Assembly: GCF_020042345.1 (NCBI RefSeq)
Contig: NZ_CP083387.1
Location: forward strand, 2,170,001 to 2,234,000
From: Arachidicoccus terrestris
Lineage (GTDB): Bacteria; Bacteroidota; Bacteroidia; Chitinophagales; Chitinophagaceae
Direction of reading: 5' to 3'
DNA length: 64,000 nucleotides
Under the pieces are notes generated by a model that was not told where the DNA came from, did not search any database, and saw nothing but the letters and a program-made list of their open reading frames with translations. The position numbers and the translations under genes were made by a program. This document shows, in pieces, positions 40,183 through 48,747 of this stretch (positions are counted from its first letter, which is position 1; each line of letters begins with the position of its first letter).

Positions 40183-41142
40183 ATGAAAGATCTAATCACC
40201 GGCATTCATCATGTAACCGCCGTTTCAGGCGACACCCAGGAAAATATAGATTTTTATACAGCCTTCCTGGGCTTGCGCCTGGTCAAAAAGACCGTCAACT
40301 TTGACGATCCAAAGGTGTATCACTTTTATTTTGGCAATGAGACCGGCACACCGGGCAGCATTTTTACCAGCTTTCCATACGGTAAAGGCCTCGCCCAGGG
40401 CCGCCACGGTAAAGGCAAAATCAACACTACCGCGTTTTCACTGGCACCGGACAGCCTGGATTTCTGGCAGCGGCGGCTGGACGCCTTTAACATTGCCTAT
40501 AAACACCCTCAGCAGCGTTACGGCGGAGAGGTTTTTATCTACCTGGAAGATCCGGACGGGATGGGACTTGAGCTGGTTTTTACGGATAAGGAGATCAGGC
40601 CGGGAAACGGTTTTAATAAAAACATTCCTGAGGAGCATGCCATCCGTGGCATCCATCATGTAGAGCTCTGGCTGGAACACTTTGAAAAGACCGCCGCCCT
40701 GCTGACCACCGTCTTAAATCACCGGCTGATCCGGGAGAGTGCCGGGCGCTTCCGGTACGGAGTGGACGACAGGCCGGGCCAATATGTAGATATCCTTTGG
40801 GATATGGAGGGGCTAAGAGGCCTCGGCGGGCGCGGCATGGTTCACCACGTAGCCTTCGCCACGCCGGATGCCAGGTCTCAGTCAGACATCATGCAAAAAC
40901 TGAGGGCCTTTGGACTAAAAACAACAGAGATCAGGGACCGGAAGTACTTTTCTTCCGTTTACTTTACAGAACCGGGTGGCGTTATTTTTGAGGTGGCGAC
41001 CCTGAGCCCCGGATTCACAATCGATGAAGACAGCAGTGAACTCGGAATGCAGCTGCAACTTCCCGCACAGTTTGAACAGAACAGACCGGAGCTGGATGCA
41101 CATCTCCCTGCTTTTAATTACCCGGTAGAAAATTTTAAATAA
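40183..41142 (+). CDS. Ring-cleaving dioxygenase of the VOC superfamily, paralogue
   Basis: A 319-residue two-module VOC protein. The first block is GIHHVTAVSGDTQENIDFYTAFLGLRLVKKTVNFDDP, almost the same as in the paralogue at 38931-39863. Metal ligands are expected at the His of GIHHV, the His in GMVHHVAFATPD and the Glu in GVIFEVATLSP. The final TAA overlaps the next ATG by one base (TAATG), so translation of the esterase gene is probably coupled. Keeping two diverged copies in one operon suggests activity on different aromatic or quinol substrates. Confidence 0.88.
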   Translation: MKDLITGIHHVTAVSGDTQENIDFYTAFLGLRLVKKTVNFDDPKVYHFYFGNETGTPGSIFTSFPYGKGLAQGRHGKGKINTTAFSLAPDSLDFWQRRLDAFNIAYKHPQQRYGGEVFIYLEDPDGMGLELVFTDKEIRPGNGFNKNIPEEHAIRGIHHVELWLEHFEKTAALLTTVLNHRLIRESAGRFRYGVDDRPGQYVDILWDMEGLRGLGGRGMVHHVAFATPDARSQSDIMQKLRAFGLKTTEIRDRKYFSSVYFTEPGGVIFEVATLSPGFTIDEDSSELGMQLQLPAQFEQNRPELDAHLPAFNYPVENFK

Positions 41143-41783
41143 TGACAAACAACACCCATACGCTGGACATACATAGGTCAGGCACAGCCTTAGAAAAAGC
41201 CGAAAAGGCACTGATTATGCTACACGGACGCGGCGGCTCTGCCGATGACATCCTGTCGCTGGCGCCGCATTTGAATGTCAGGGACTATGCATTAATCGCA
41301 CCGCAGGCCACGGGCAATACCTGGTACCCGCTGTCATTTATGGCACCTGCCGCGCATAACGAGCCCTGGCTTAGTTCAGCAATCGAAATGGTCAGACAGA
41401 CGGTCGAAAAAATAACGCAGGCCGGCATTTCCCCCGAAAACATATATTTCTTCGGCTTCTCCCAGGGCGCCTGCCTCACGCTCGAATTTCTGGCCAGATA
41501 TGCGATGCGCTATGGCGGCGCTGTAGCTGTCATCGGCGGGTTAATCGGCGAGCAGATCAATTCCGTAAATTATAAGGGTGATTTTAAACAGACACCCGTC
41601 TTTATCGGCACCAGCAATCCTGATTTCCACGTACCGATAGCCCGGGTGTATGCCACTGAAAATATCCTGCAGGATATGAATGCCGACGTTCATCTGAAAG
41701 AGTATCCCGGTTTTGGACATTCGATCAATCGCGATGAGATCGATCAGGCCAACAAGATCGTTTTTAATACAGACGCCCGTTAA
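41142..41783 (+). CDS. Phospholipase/carboxylesterase-family hydrolase (MhqD-like)
   Basis: A 213-residue cytoplasmic alpha/beta-hydrolase. The oxyanion-region motif is IMLHGRGGSADDIL. The nucleophile Ser is in FFGFSQGACL, the Asp in GTSNPDFHVPIARV and the His in YPGFGHSIN. The family includes acyl-protein thioesterase-like enzymes and Bacillus MhqD, which lies in a hydroquinone-responsive operon. The start overlaps the upstream dioxygenase stop by one base. An extradiol dioxygenase followed by a hydrolase is consistent with ring cleavage and then hydrolysis of the product. Confidence 0.87.
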   Translation: MTNNTHTLDIHRSGTALEKAEKALIMLHGRGGSADDILSLAPHLNVRDYALIAPQATGNTWYPLSFMAPAAHNEPWLSSAIEMVRQTVEKITQAGISPENIYFFGFSQGACLTLEFLARYAMRYGGAVAVIGGLIGEQINSVNYKGDFKQTPVFIGTSNPDFHVPIARVYATENILQDMNADVHLKEYPGFGHSINRDEIDQANKIVFNTDAR

Positions 41784-41821
41784 AAACTCGGGCCTGCAGG
41801 AACCGCAAACGAACTGAAGCG

Positions 41822-42235
41822 ATGAAGTATATACTAGAGACACCGGTCAACGGATTAATCGGCGACCAGAAATATCAGACCCAGATCACCTGGAGAAATG
41901 GGAAGTTCATTACAGATGAGCCCGAAAGGCTCGGCGGCATGGACATCGGGCCGGATCCCTTCACTCTTTTGTTAAGTTCGCTGATTACCTGTACACTGGT
42001 AACGCTGCGGATGTATATAGATCATAAAGGATACCATATCCCGGAAATCAGTGCCCGGGCCAATATGTATTACCAGATGGATAATACCGACCGCAAAACC
42101 ATTATCGAGCGGCAAATTGAATTTAACCAACCTTTAGACCCGGAGATTAGCGACAGATTGTTAAAAATTGCGGAGCAGTGCCCCATTTCTAAAATCCTGA
42201 AGCAGGAAGTTATTATCCGTACTGTTAAAGCCTGA
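41822..42235 (+). CDS. OsmC/Ohr-family protein
   Basis: A 137-residue OsmC-like protein, expected to reduce organic hydroperoxides by a thiol mechanism. The two redox Cys are visible in LLSSLITCTLVTLRMY and in IAEQCPISKIL. The N-terminal strand region and PDPFTLLLSSL are typical. It is 38 bp after the hydrolase gene and ends the plus-strand cluster; the convergent feoB stop follows 8 bp later. Its presence supports an oxidative or electrophile stress theme for this operon. Confidence 0.88.
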   Translation: MKYILETPVNGLIGDQKYQTQITWRNGKFITDEPERLGGMDIGPDPFTLLLSSLITCTLVTLRMYIDHKGYHIPEISARANMYYQMDNTDRKTIIERQIEFNQPLDPEISDRLLKIAEQCPISKILKQEVIIRTVKA

Positions 42236-42243
42236 CTGATTTT

Positions 42244-44388
42244 CTAATTTAGAAGCGCATAGGTGACCAGGCTGCAGACATAGGCCAGCGCCGTCATGTA
42301 GACCAATTGAATAGCCGGCCATTTCCAGGACTTGGTTTCTCTTTTGACCACGGCGAGCGTACTCATGCACTGCATAGCCAGCACATAAAAGATAATCAGA
42401 GACATGGCAGTTGCCAACGTATACACTTTGGAGCCGTCAGGACGTTTCGCATTTTCCATTTTCTGCTGTAAAGTAGCCGTATTGTTCTCGTCCACACTAT
42501 AGAGGGTGGCCATGGTTCCGACAAATACCTCCCTTGCGGCAAAGGAAGTAATCAATGCGATACCGATCTTCCAGTCATAGCCCAACGGGCGAATCACCGG
42601 CTCAATGGATTTGCCCAGAATACCGGCGTAGGAATTCTCCAGTTTTTCAGTGCCATGTTCTCTATCCAAAGCCGCCATCGCGGCTGCATTGTCGGTCCCG
42701 GTAGCCATGAGCGACGTTTTAGCCGTTTCATACTTTTGGTCAAGTGCATGCATTCTTTTCGAAGGGCCGTAGGAACTTAAGAACCAGATAAGCAGGCTGA
42801 TAACAATAATGACCTTTCCGGCCTCCAGTACGAATATCTTTGCTTTTTCTACCATCGTTACCCCAACGTTCTTCCATCTGGGGGCCCTGTATACGGGTAG
42901 TTCCAGGATAAAGAAACTTTTCTCTTTGATTTTAATGATCCATTTAAGCACTAAACTTACAATGAGAGCCATCACCACTCCGAGTAAATACATGAACATC
43001 ATGATCAGGCCTCTGGCCGAAAAGATACCCAGATAATAGGTATCCGGTACGACCAGACCGATAAGAATGGTATAAACCGGTAGCCGGGCGCTGCAACTCA
43101 TGAGCGGTGTAATCATGATCGTCAGCAGCCGTTCCTTTTTATTTTCAATATTTCGGGTGCTCATAATACCGGGAATGGCACAGGCAAATCCACTGATCAT
43201 CGGCATAACGCTCTTACCATTCAGGCCAACTTTGCGCATCAGCTTATCCATCAAAAAACTGATTCGGGCCATATAACCCGAGTCCTCCAATAAGGTGATC
43301 AACCCGAATAAAATCATGATCTGCGGCACAAATATGATGATTCCGCCTAAACCGGCCAATAACCCGTTACAGAGCAGATCACTCCACCAGGTATCGGGCA
43401 GCACAGAAGAGGCCCACCCTGTCAGCTCAGAAAAGCCCCAGTCGATGGCATCCATCGGATAGGAGGCCAGCCAGAAAATACTCTGGAATAAAATAAATAA
43501 TACAGCCAGCAGGATCACATATCCCCATACTCTGTGAAGCAGAAGATTATCCAGTTTATCGGTAAAGATCTTTTTTTGCAGCGGGTCCGGCTCCACGACG
43601 AACTGCTGCATGATCTTATTGATCCGGGTATAGCGCTGCAGGATCTCATTTGCCTGCACTTTATTGGGTGAAAAATTGTTTCTAGCCTCTACTGCTGCCA
43701 CCTGGCTTTTGACGGCTGCAGAAAACGGCAGATTTTTATAATTGGCTAAATAATGAATAGCCAGATAATCATTGACACCGGGCATCAGCTTTTGAAGATC
43801 TTCAATAGCACCGGGAGCCAATGCTTTATTATCAATAAAATCCGGAGCGGTTGCTGTTATTGTCTGGGAAAGTACGTGGCTGATCACTTTTTTTAGCTCT
43901 CCCAGCCCTTTATTGGTTCTGGGGTTGACAGGTACTACAGGAATATTCAATTCCCGGGAGAGCTCATCCACATCAATACGGATGCCCTTTTTCTGGGCCA
44001 GGTCATTCATGGTCAGTGCCACAACCACCGGACACTTAAGATCCACCAGCTGGGAGCAGAATAACAGATTTCTTTTCAGGTTACTGGCATCCATGACCAG
44101 TAAGAGCAAATCCAGATCCTGGATTTTCTCTACATCCATCATCACTTTATAGGCTACCCATTCATCTTCCCGTCTGGGATACAGACTATAGGTCCCCGGC
44201 AGATCAATGATCTTGGCCTGACCATGGCCGCTAAACTGCGTAGTGCCGGTTTTTTTATCTACCGTAACGCCTGGAAAATTACCCACCTTCTGATTAAGGC
44301 CAGTGAGGGCATTAAACAGAGATGTCTTTCCGCTATTGGGGTTGCCCGTCAGCGCGATCTGAATTGTCTTCTTTCCGGTTCTTAACAT
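42244..44388 (-). CDS. feoB: Ferrous iron transporter FeoB
   Basis: A 714-residue inner-membrane Fe(II) transporter. The N-terminal G domain has G1 GNPNSGKTS, G2 FPGVTVDKKTG, G3 IDLPGTYSL and G4 TMND. A helical domain (about 170-270) precedes a membrane part with the two Gate blocks (SGFACAIPGIMSTRNIENKKERLLTIMITPLMSCSARLPVYTIL and TSFAAREVFVGTMATLYS). No FeoA is fused to it or encoded next to it. A TAAATTTG -7-like element ends 7 bp before the ATG. The gene is convergent with osmC. Confidence 0.96.
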   Translation of the reverse strand: MLRTGKKTIQIALTGNPNSGKTSLFNALTGLNQKVGNFPGVTVDKKTGTTQFSGHGQAKIIDLPGTYSLYPRREDEWVAYKVMMDVEKIQDLDLLLLVMDASNLKRNLLFCSQLVDLKCPVVVALTMNDLAQKKGIRIDVDELSRELNIPVVPVNPRTNKGLGELKKVISHVLSQTITATAPDFIDNKALAPGAIEDLQKLMPGVNDYLAIHYLANYKNLPFSAAVKSQVAAVEARNNFSPNKVQANEILQRYTRINKIMQQFVVEPDPLQKKIFTDKLDNLLLHRVWGYVILLAVLFILFQSIFWLASYPMDAIDWGFSELTGWASSVLPDTWWSDLLCNGLLAGLGGIIIFVPQIMILFGLITLLEDSGYMARISFLMDKLMRKVGLNGKSVMPMISGFACAIPGIMSTRNIENKKERLLTIMITPLMSCSARLPVYTILIGLVVPDTYYLGIFSARGLIMMFMYLLGVVMALIVSLVLKWIIKIKEKSFFILELPVYRAPRWKNVGVTMVEKAKIFVLEAGKVIIVISLLIWFLSSYGPSKRMHALDQKYETAKTSLMATGTDNAAAMAALDREHGTEKLENSYAGILGKSIEPVIRPLGYDWKIGIALITSFAAREVFVGTMATLYSVDENNTATLQQKMENAKRPDGSKVYTLATAMSLIIFYVLAMQCMSTLAVVKRETKSWKWPAIQLVYMTALAYVCSLVTYALLN

Positions 44389-44395
44389 TGCGGGG

Positions 44396-44403
44396 CAAAT
44401 TTA
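44396..44403 (-). promoter_or_regulatory. Putative feoB -7 element
   Basis: TAAATTTG on the minus strand fits TAnnTTTG and lies 7 bp before the feoB ATG, implying an almost leaderless mRNA. No good -33 box was found. Confidence 0.3.
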
Positions 44404-44736
44404 CCATTCCTCAGCCGGATTCCATTTACGATTTTGGGAAACTATCCGTTTTGGGGCATTCTTTTAGCTTTTTAATGGGTTTTTTGTGAAAAGCCCCCGA
44501 ACCTGCCTGGCCAAATATCAAACGGCCAAACGGGTTTTAGCGAATTGGTTCTGAATTCGTTGAAAATATACTGGCGCGTGTACACTCAAGTAAGCGGATT
44601 CTTTCGAAACATTGTGCGGTGACAGGCAGGCATGCTCATTTCCGGAGCCTGCAATTATTACTGTAAGCCTGGCGCATTGACGGGCCCTGAGGCCTGCCCC
44701 AATCAAGTCTCTTTTCTCATCTGGCAAAAGATCTTC

Positions 44737-44768
44737 TTTGCGGAGAATACAAAGAAGGCTTAACTTTG
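44737..44768 (+). promoter_or_regulatory. Bacteroidota-type promoter of the IPExxxVDY gene
   Basis: TTTG at 44737-44740, a 20-bp spacer, and TAACTTTG at 44761-44768 give a full match to TTTG-N19..21-TAnnTTTG. Transcription would start near 44775, leaving a leader of about 130 nt. Confidence 0.7.
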
Positions 44769-44809
44769 TCTGAGAAAGCGGACAGGCTGCTGTTTTTATA
44801 CAGGCGAAG

Positions 44810-44911
44810 ATGAGGATATCTGGTGCCTGGCGCCTTCCAATTACATTAAAACCGGCAGATGGCAGCTTTTATGCTTTGCCGGCTCTGAGCAGATACAACA
44901 TCAGGTTATGA
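44810..44911 (+). CDS. Possible 33-codon leader ORF overlapping the next start
   Basis: An ATG at 44810 opens a 33-codon frame lying wholly inside the predicted leader. Its TGA (44909-44911) overlaps the ATG of the next gene at 44908 (ATGA). That arrangement can couple translation. The peptide has no recognisable domain, so it may be a chance ORF. Confidence 0.25.
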   Translation: MRISGAWRLPITLKPADGSFYALPALSRYNIRL

Positions 44912-45354
44912 AACCGAGCAAAAGCTTTTTACTGGACACCACTGATTCCTACGATGAATTTTTCGAGGATAGCTGCCTGATCGGCCTGGTCACGTCCGTA
45001 AAGAGCTATAAATTTTGTCTGCAGGTCAATAAACTGCTCAATTTTGACTTCAGGCTGAATACAGACATTGAGATCCTGCTGAATAAAAAAAACAGAAATT
45101 ATTATTTTCCGGTTTACCAGTCTAATGTAAAGCACAGTTTTACAAAGCATTATCTGTACAGTAATCGTAATGACGGGGAGGTTTTACTGCCTGAATTCAA
45201 ACATATTGACTTTATCTGGCTGATCAAAGGCCAGGTAGGGGTTCATGAAGAGTTCGGCCATATGCTTTCGCTCGTCAAATCCATACAAGATGTGCAGCTG
45301 GCCACAGAGATCGATTATACTTATCTGGACCATAAAGAGCATCTGATCTTTTAA
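44908..45354 (+). CDS. IPExxxVDY-family protein
   Basis: A 148-residue cytoplasmic protein of a Bacteroidota-specific family named for its motif. Here the motif reads LPEFKHIDF at residues 94-102, fitting I-P-E-x-x-x-V-D-Y with conservative changes. No signal peptide or membrane segment is present. Function is unknown in the family. It has a strong own promoter and is followed after 88 bp by a GNAT gene in the same direction. Confidence 0.8.
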   Translation: MKPSKSFLLDTTDSYDEFFEDSCLIGLVTSVKSYKFCLQVNKLLNFDFRLNTDIEILLNKKNRNYYFPVYQSNVKHSFTKHYLYSNRNDGEVLLPEFKHIDFIWLIKGQVGVHEEFGHMLSLVKSIQDVQLATEIDYTYLDHKEHLIF

Positions 45355-45442
45355 CGGGCGATCCGGCGGCTGTCCGCACCTATTCAACCAATGATCCGGC
45401 TATTCCTTTCCTTTTCAAATCCTTTTCAAAAACGCGATCCGC

Positions 45443-45943
45443 ATGTCTTTCCCTACTATCTCTTCGTTACCATCCATCGAGTTTTCTTTGGCGCAGTCCA
45501 GTGAACAATATGATCAGGGGCGTATATTATTCAGGGAATATGCAGCCTCTCTGGGATTTGGCCTGGAATTCCAGGACTTTGAAGGCGAACTGGCGGGCAT
45601 TGAAAAAAAATACGGTCTTCCGGGTGGGGCGCTGATTCTTTGCCGGGAGATTTCCGAGGCACAATATATTGGCTGTGTAGCGATCAGACAGCTGGATAAA
45701 CGGACAGCAGAGCTCAAACGATTGTATGTCCGGCCGGATTTCAGAAGATTAAAACTGGGCAGGCATTTACTTGAGGGGGCTTTTCAGCAAGCCCGGTATT
45801 TGGGCTATGAACGCATCAGGCTGGATACTTTGCCGACTTTTCAGGCGGCCTTGCAGCTCTATATTCAATACGGCTTTTATAAAATTCCGGCCTATTACAG
45901 CAACCCCATGGAAGGTGTTGTTTATATGGAAAAGTCACTGTAA
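45443..45943 (+). CDS. GNAT-family N-acetyltransferase
   Basis: A 166-residue GNAT protein. Motif A is ELKRLYVRPDFRRLKLGRHLLEGAFQQARYLGYERIRLDT, containing the acetyl-CoA-binding R-x-x-x-L-G-x-x-L pattern. The C-terminal motif B is ALQLYIQYGFYKIPAYY. The substrate is unknown; relatives acetylate small molecules or protein N-termini. It is followed by about 250 bp without a gene before the arginine-deiminase-like gene. Confidence 0.88.
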   Translation: MSFPTISSLPSIEFSLAQSSEQYDQGRILFREYAASLGFGLEFQDFEGELAGIEKKYGLPGGALILCREISEAQYIGCVAIRQLDKRTAELKRLYVRPDFRRLKLGRHLLEGAFQQARYLGYERIRLDTLPTFQAALQLYIQYGFYKIPAYYSNPMEGVVYMEKSL

Positions 45944-46194
45944 ATACGCCCTGTCCCATTGTAGCGCAGGCATTATCATTAAGATAGCAACAACAGTCTT
46001 AGCGACAACGTTCAAAGCCACCTGTGGACAGCCGGAGGCCGCTTTCCGGTTACACCGGAAAAATAGCCTTATTGCAATCGAAAGCCCATAAAACCGGCGC
46101 ATTTGTCTGTCCCTTCTTTACTACAGCGTTAACAGTATGGTCTTTTTTAAGTCCTTAAAAAAGACCTATATTGCGGGCAATCAAACGCCCTTTT

Positions 46195-47715
46195 ATGACG
46201 CAAAATGAGCAAATCCATGTTGAAACAGAAATCGGCAGACTAAAGAGACTTATTATACACAGCCCGGATGGTGGCATCGGCAAAGTCGTTCCCGCAAAAT
46301 TCAAAGAGTGGCTATATGATGATACCGTACATCTGTCGCAGATGCGCCGGGAATACAACCAATATGTGAAGTTACTGCTGCATTTCACCGATCCGGAGAA
46401 GGCAGCGTATGTGATGGACTTCGAGAAAAGCCAGAAAGATAAAATACAACCTGATTGTTATAAACCGGACAATCCCGCCTATTTTAACAGCAAGAATGTT
46501 TTAGATACGCAATTTTTGCTTTCTGAACTTTTACAGGAAGATAGCCTTCGTCAGCGGCTGATCTCCGCCGTTTGCGGCTGGGAAGGCAGCAGTTCCAGGA
46601 CTGAAAAGAAACTAATGGCTGTAGACCGGTCAGAAGACCTGGCCAAAGCGCTGATTACCGGTATTATTAAAGAAGGCGGTGAAGATACAGGCGAATTCAT
46701 TTTTGCACCTTTACCTAATTTTATCTTTACCCGGGATATCGCCATTGCGGTGAATGATCATTTACTGCTCAGCAATGCCGCCAGCCCCGCCAGGGAAAGA
46801 GAATCCCTTTTAATGAAATTCATTGCGCAATATGCGTTATTCAAAAATCAAACGGAGAAACTGATCGAAATCTCTGAACCCAGTAATTTCTTTTTGCTGA
46901 GTCAGGAAGAACAGGCATTGCAAAAGACCAGCCTGGAAGGAGGGGATGTCATGATGATCTCACCCAATCACCTGCTGATCGGCTGTAGTGAACGCACCAC
47001 GCCTGCAGGTATCAATGAGGCCATCCATAATATCTTCGCTGATGCCGGTACCGGTATTGAAAAGATCTCCGTCATTAAAATTCCGCAGCACAGGGCAATG
47101 ATGCACATCGATACGGTATTTACACAAGTCAGAAAAGATACCTGGGTCCTGTTCGGCCCTTTCTCTGAGAAGATTATGAAACTGGACAAACGAAGCCAGT
47201 ACAGCTATATTAAAAGATTACATCCTGATCACCATGAAGATAGCGGCTTTAAGATTGAGATACTGCGGTTTCAGAAACCACTCTCGGAGACCTATGCGCC
47301 TTATAAAAATTATGAAGTCAGCATCAAACCGCATATTACCGGCCTGGAATCCCTGCTCCGCGATATCAGTATCCATGACTTTGCCGTGGATCCGGACAAA
47401 GTACAGATCATCTACAGCGGAAATAACACTTTTCCATATGATGAGCGGGAACAATGGACGGATTCCTGTAACCTGCTGGCACTAAAAGACGGTGTCGTTG
47501 TCGGTTATGACCGCAATGAGCTTACGATTAATACTTTTAAAAAGAAAGGTTTTCAGATTAAAAATGCAGCTACACTCAATGAGGAGCTCGGCGCCGGCAA
47601 ACTCAGTGTGGACGACATCGAAAACACCTTGATTTTACTACCTTCTGCGGAACTCTCCCGGGCCAGAGGCGGTTCCCATTGTATGAGCCAGCCTGTGCTC
47701 AGGGAAATACTTTAA
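46195..47715 (+). CDS. Arginine deiminase-like amidinotransferase-superfamily protein
   Basis: A 506-residue protein of the guanidino-group modifying (pentein) superfamily. The N-terminal block is VETEIGRLKRLIIHSPDGGIGKV, the Asp/Glu region is LPNFIFTRDIAIAVND, and the GGD block is LEGGDVMMISPNHLLIGCSERTT. The His is in MMHIDTVFTQV and the catalytic Cys is in RARGGSHCMSQPVLRE. This set matches arginine deiminase chemistry (arginine to citrulline and ammonia). It is about 100 residues longer than classical ArcA, mainly in an N-terminal helical insert (residues 40-140). I use the ATG at 46195; an in-frame TTG at 46171 is less likely. The next gene is also a pentein, CtlX. Confidence 0.85.
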   Translation: MTQNEQIHVETEIGRLKRLIIHSPDGGIGKVVPAKFKEWLYDDTVHLSQMRREYNQYVKLLLHFTDPEKAAYVMDFEKSQKDKIQPDCYKPDNPAYFNSKNVLDTQFLLSELLQEDSLRQRLISAVCGWEGSSSRTEKKLMAVDRSEDLAKALITGIIKEGGEDTGEFIFAPLPNFIFTRDIAIAVNDHLLLSNAASPARERESLLMKFIAQYALFKNQTEKLIEISEPSNFFLLSQEEQALQKTSLEGGDVMMISPNHLLIGCSERTTPAGINEAIHNIFADAGTGIEKISVIKIPQHRAMMHIDTVFTQVRKDTWVLFGPFSEKIMKLDKRSQYSYIKRLHPDHHEDSGFKIEILRFQKPLSETYAPYKNYEVSIKPHITGLESLLRDISIHDFAVDPDKVQIIYSGNNTFPYDEREQWTDSCNLLALKDGVVVGYDRNELTINTFKKKGFQIKNAATLNEELGAGKLSVDDIENTLILLPSAELSRARGGSHCMSQPVLREIL

Positions 47716-47773
47716 ACCGGACAACAAGATCCGCAGATTATTTTAACTTTATTGCGATTTAGATTTTTGAATT

Positions 47774-48700
47774 ATGACAGATAGGCAGATCAGTGCTCAA
47801 TTATTAATGGTGCGGCCCGCCAGTTTCGGCTATAACAGCGAAACTGCTAAAAACAATACGTATCAAAACAACCTGAATGAAGCAGCAGGAGCAGTACAAA
47901 AGCGCGCCGAGGCGGAATTTGACAGGTATGTAGAAAAATTAAGAGACCATCAGATAGAGGTATTGGTGATTGAAGACACCATCAGGCCGCCGAAGCCAGA
48001 TGCAATTTTCCCGAATAACTGGTTCTGTACATTACCCAGCGGTAAAGTCATTATATTTCCCATGTATGCGCCCAACCGCCGGGAAGAAAAAAGAGACGAG
48101 ATACTGCAGGAACTCTCGGTCAAATATAAAATTACGGATGTAGAAGACTGGAGCGAATATGAGGCAGAGAATTTCTTTCTGGAAGGAACAGGCTCTATGA
48201 TCTTTGATCACGAAAACAAAATGGTATATGCCTGTCTGTCTGCCAGGACACATAAACCGTTACTGGAAACCTTTGCCCGCGCCCATGGCTACCGCCCTGT
48301 TTATTTCGAAGCCAGTGACGAAGCAGGAACGCCGATCTATCATACCAACGTCATGATGCATATTGGCACCACTTATGCGGTAATATGTCTGGAATCCATT
48401 AAAAACATGACTGAAAGGATCCGGGTCGCGGAGCAGTTGCGCAGCAGTGGTCATGAAGTGATCGCTATCAGCCTGGAGCAGGTCCGCCGTTTTGCCGGCA
48501 ATATGATTCAGGTGAAAAGTACCGCCGGCAAGCCGTATACCATCATGAGCCAATCGGCATATGACTGCCTGAGCGAGGAACAAAAAGAGGCCTTGTCCAT
48601 CCACTCAGAAGCGCTGCCGGTTGATATTTCTACTATTGAGACTGTTGGCGGGGGCAGTGCCCGTTGCATGGTCGCGGAGATCTTTCTGGAGAAACAATAA
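47774..48700 (+). CDS. ctlX: CtlX-type citrulline/dimethylarginine hydrolase
   Basis: A 308-residue amidinotransferase-superfamily hydrolase related to dimethylargininase and named CtlX (citrulline utilisation) in databases. The signature N-terminus LLMVRPASFGYNSETAKNN is present, followed by DAIFPNNWFCTLPSGKVIIFPMYAPNRREEKRDE. FFLEGTGSMIFDHENKMVYACLSARTH comes next. The catalytic His is in YHTNVMMHIGTTYAV and the Cys in GGGSARCMVAEIFL. It lies 58 bp after the arginine-deiminase-like gene in the same direction. Together they could act in sequence on arginine and its derivatives. Confidence 0.88.
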   Translation: MTDRQISAQLLMVRPASFGYNSETAKNNTYQNNLNEAAGAVQKRAEAEFDRYVEKLRDHQIEVLVIEDTIRPPKPDAIFPNNWFCTLPSGKVIIFPMYAPNRREEKRDEILQELSVKYKITDVEDWSEYEAENFFLEGTGSMIFDHENKMVYACLSARTHKPLLETFARAHGYRPVYFEASDEAGTPIYHTNVMMHIGTTYAVICLESIKNMTERIRVAEQLRSSGHEVIAISLEQVRRFAGNMIQVKSTAGKPYTIMSQSAYDCLSEEQKEALSIHSEALPVDISTIETVGGGSARCMVAEIFLEKQ

Positions 48701-48728
48701 TATTACATACAACAATATTACATACAAC
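48699..48728. repeat. 15-bp tandem repeat, two copies
   Basis: AATATTACATACAAC occurs at 48699-48713 and 48714-48728 directly after the ctlX stop and before the lipoprotein gene. The copies are identical. It looks like a recent slippage duplication. Confidence 0.75.
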
Positions 48729-48747
48729 CGGCTCAAATACTATTATT

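Larger units (their letters stand above)
44389..44907. other. feoB / IPExxxVDY intergenic region
   Basis: A 519-bp divergent region. It carries a feoB -7 element (44396-44403), a well matched plus-strand promoter (44737-44768) and a possible 33-codon leader ORF (44810-44911). Between 44405 and 44730 I see no gene; a 69-codon minus-strand ORF there has no recognisable features. Confidence 0.5.

Noticed and set aside
44518-44727. A 69-codon minus-strand ORF between feoB and the IPExxxVDY gene.
   Set aside because: It shows no domain or signal, has unusual composition for this genome, and overlaps the -33 region of a well matched promoter on the other strand.
46072-46082. TTGCAATCGA half site resembling the XylR operator.
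   Set aside because: The second half (AAGCCC) does not match, and the next gene has no link to xylan.
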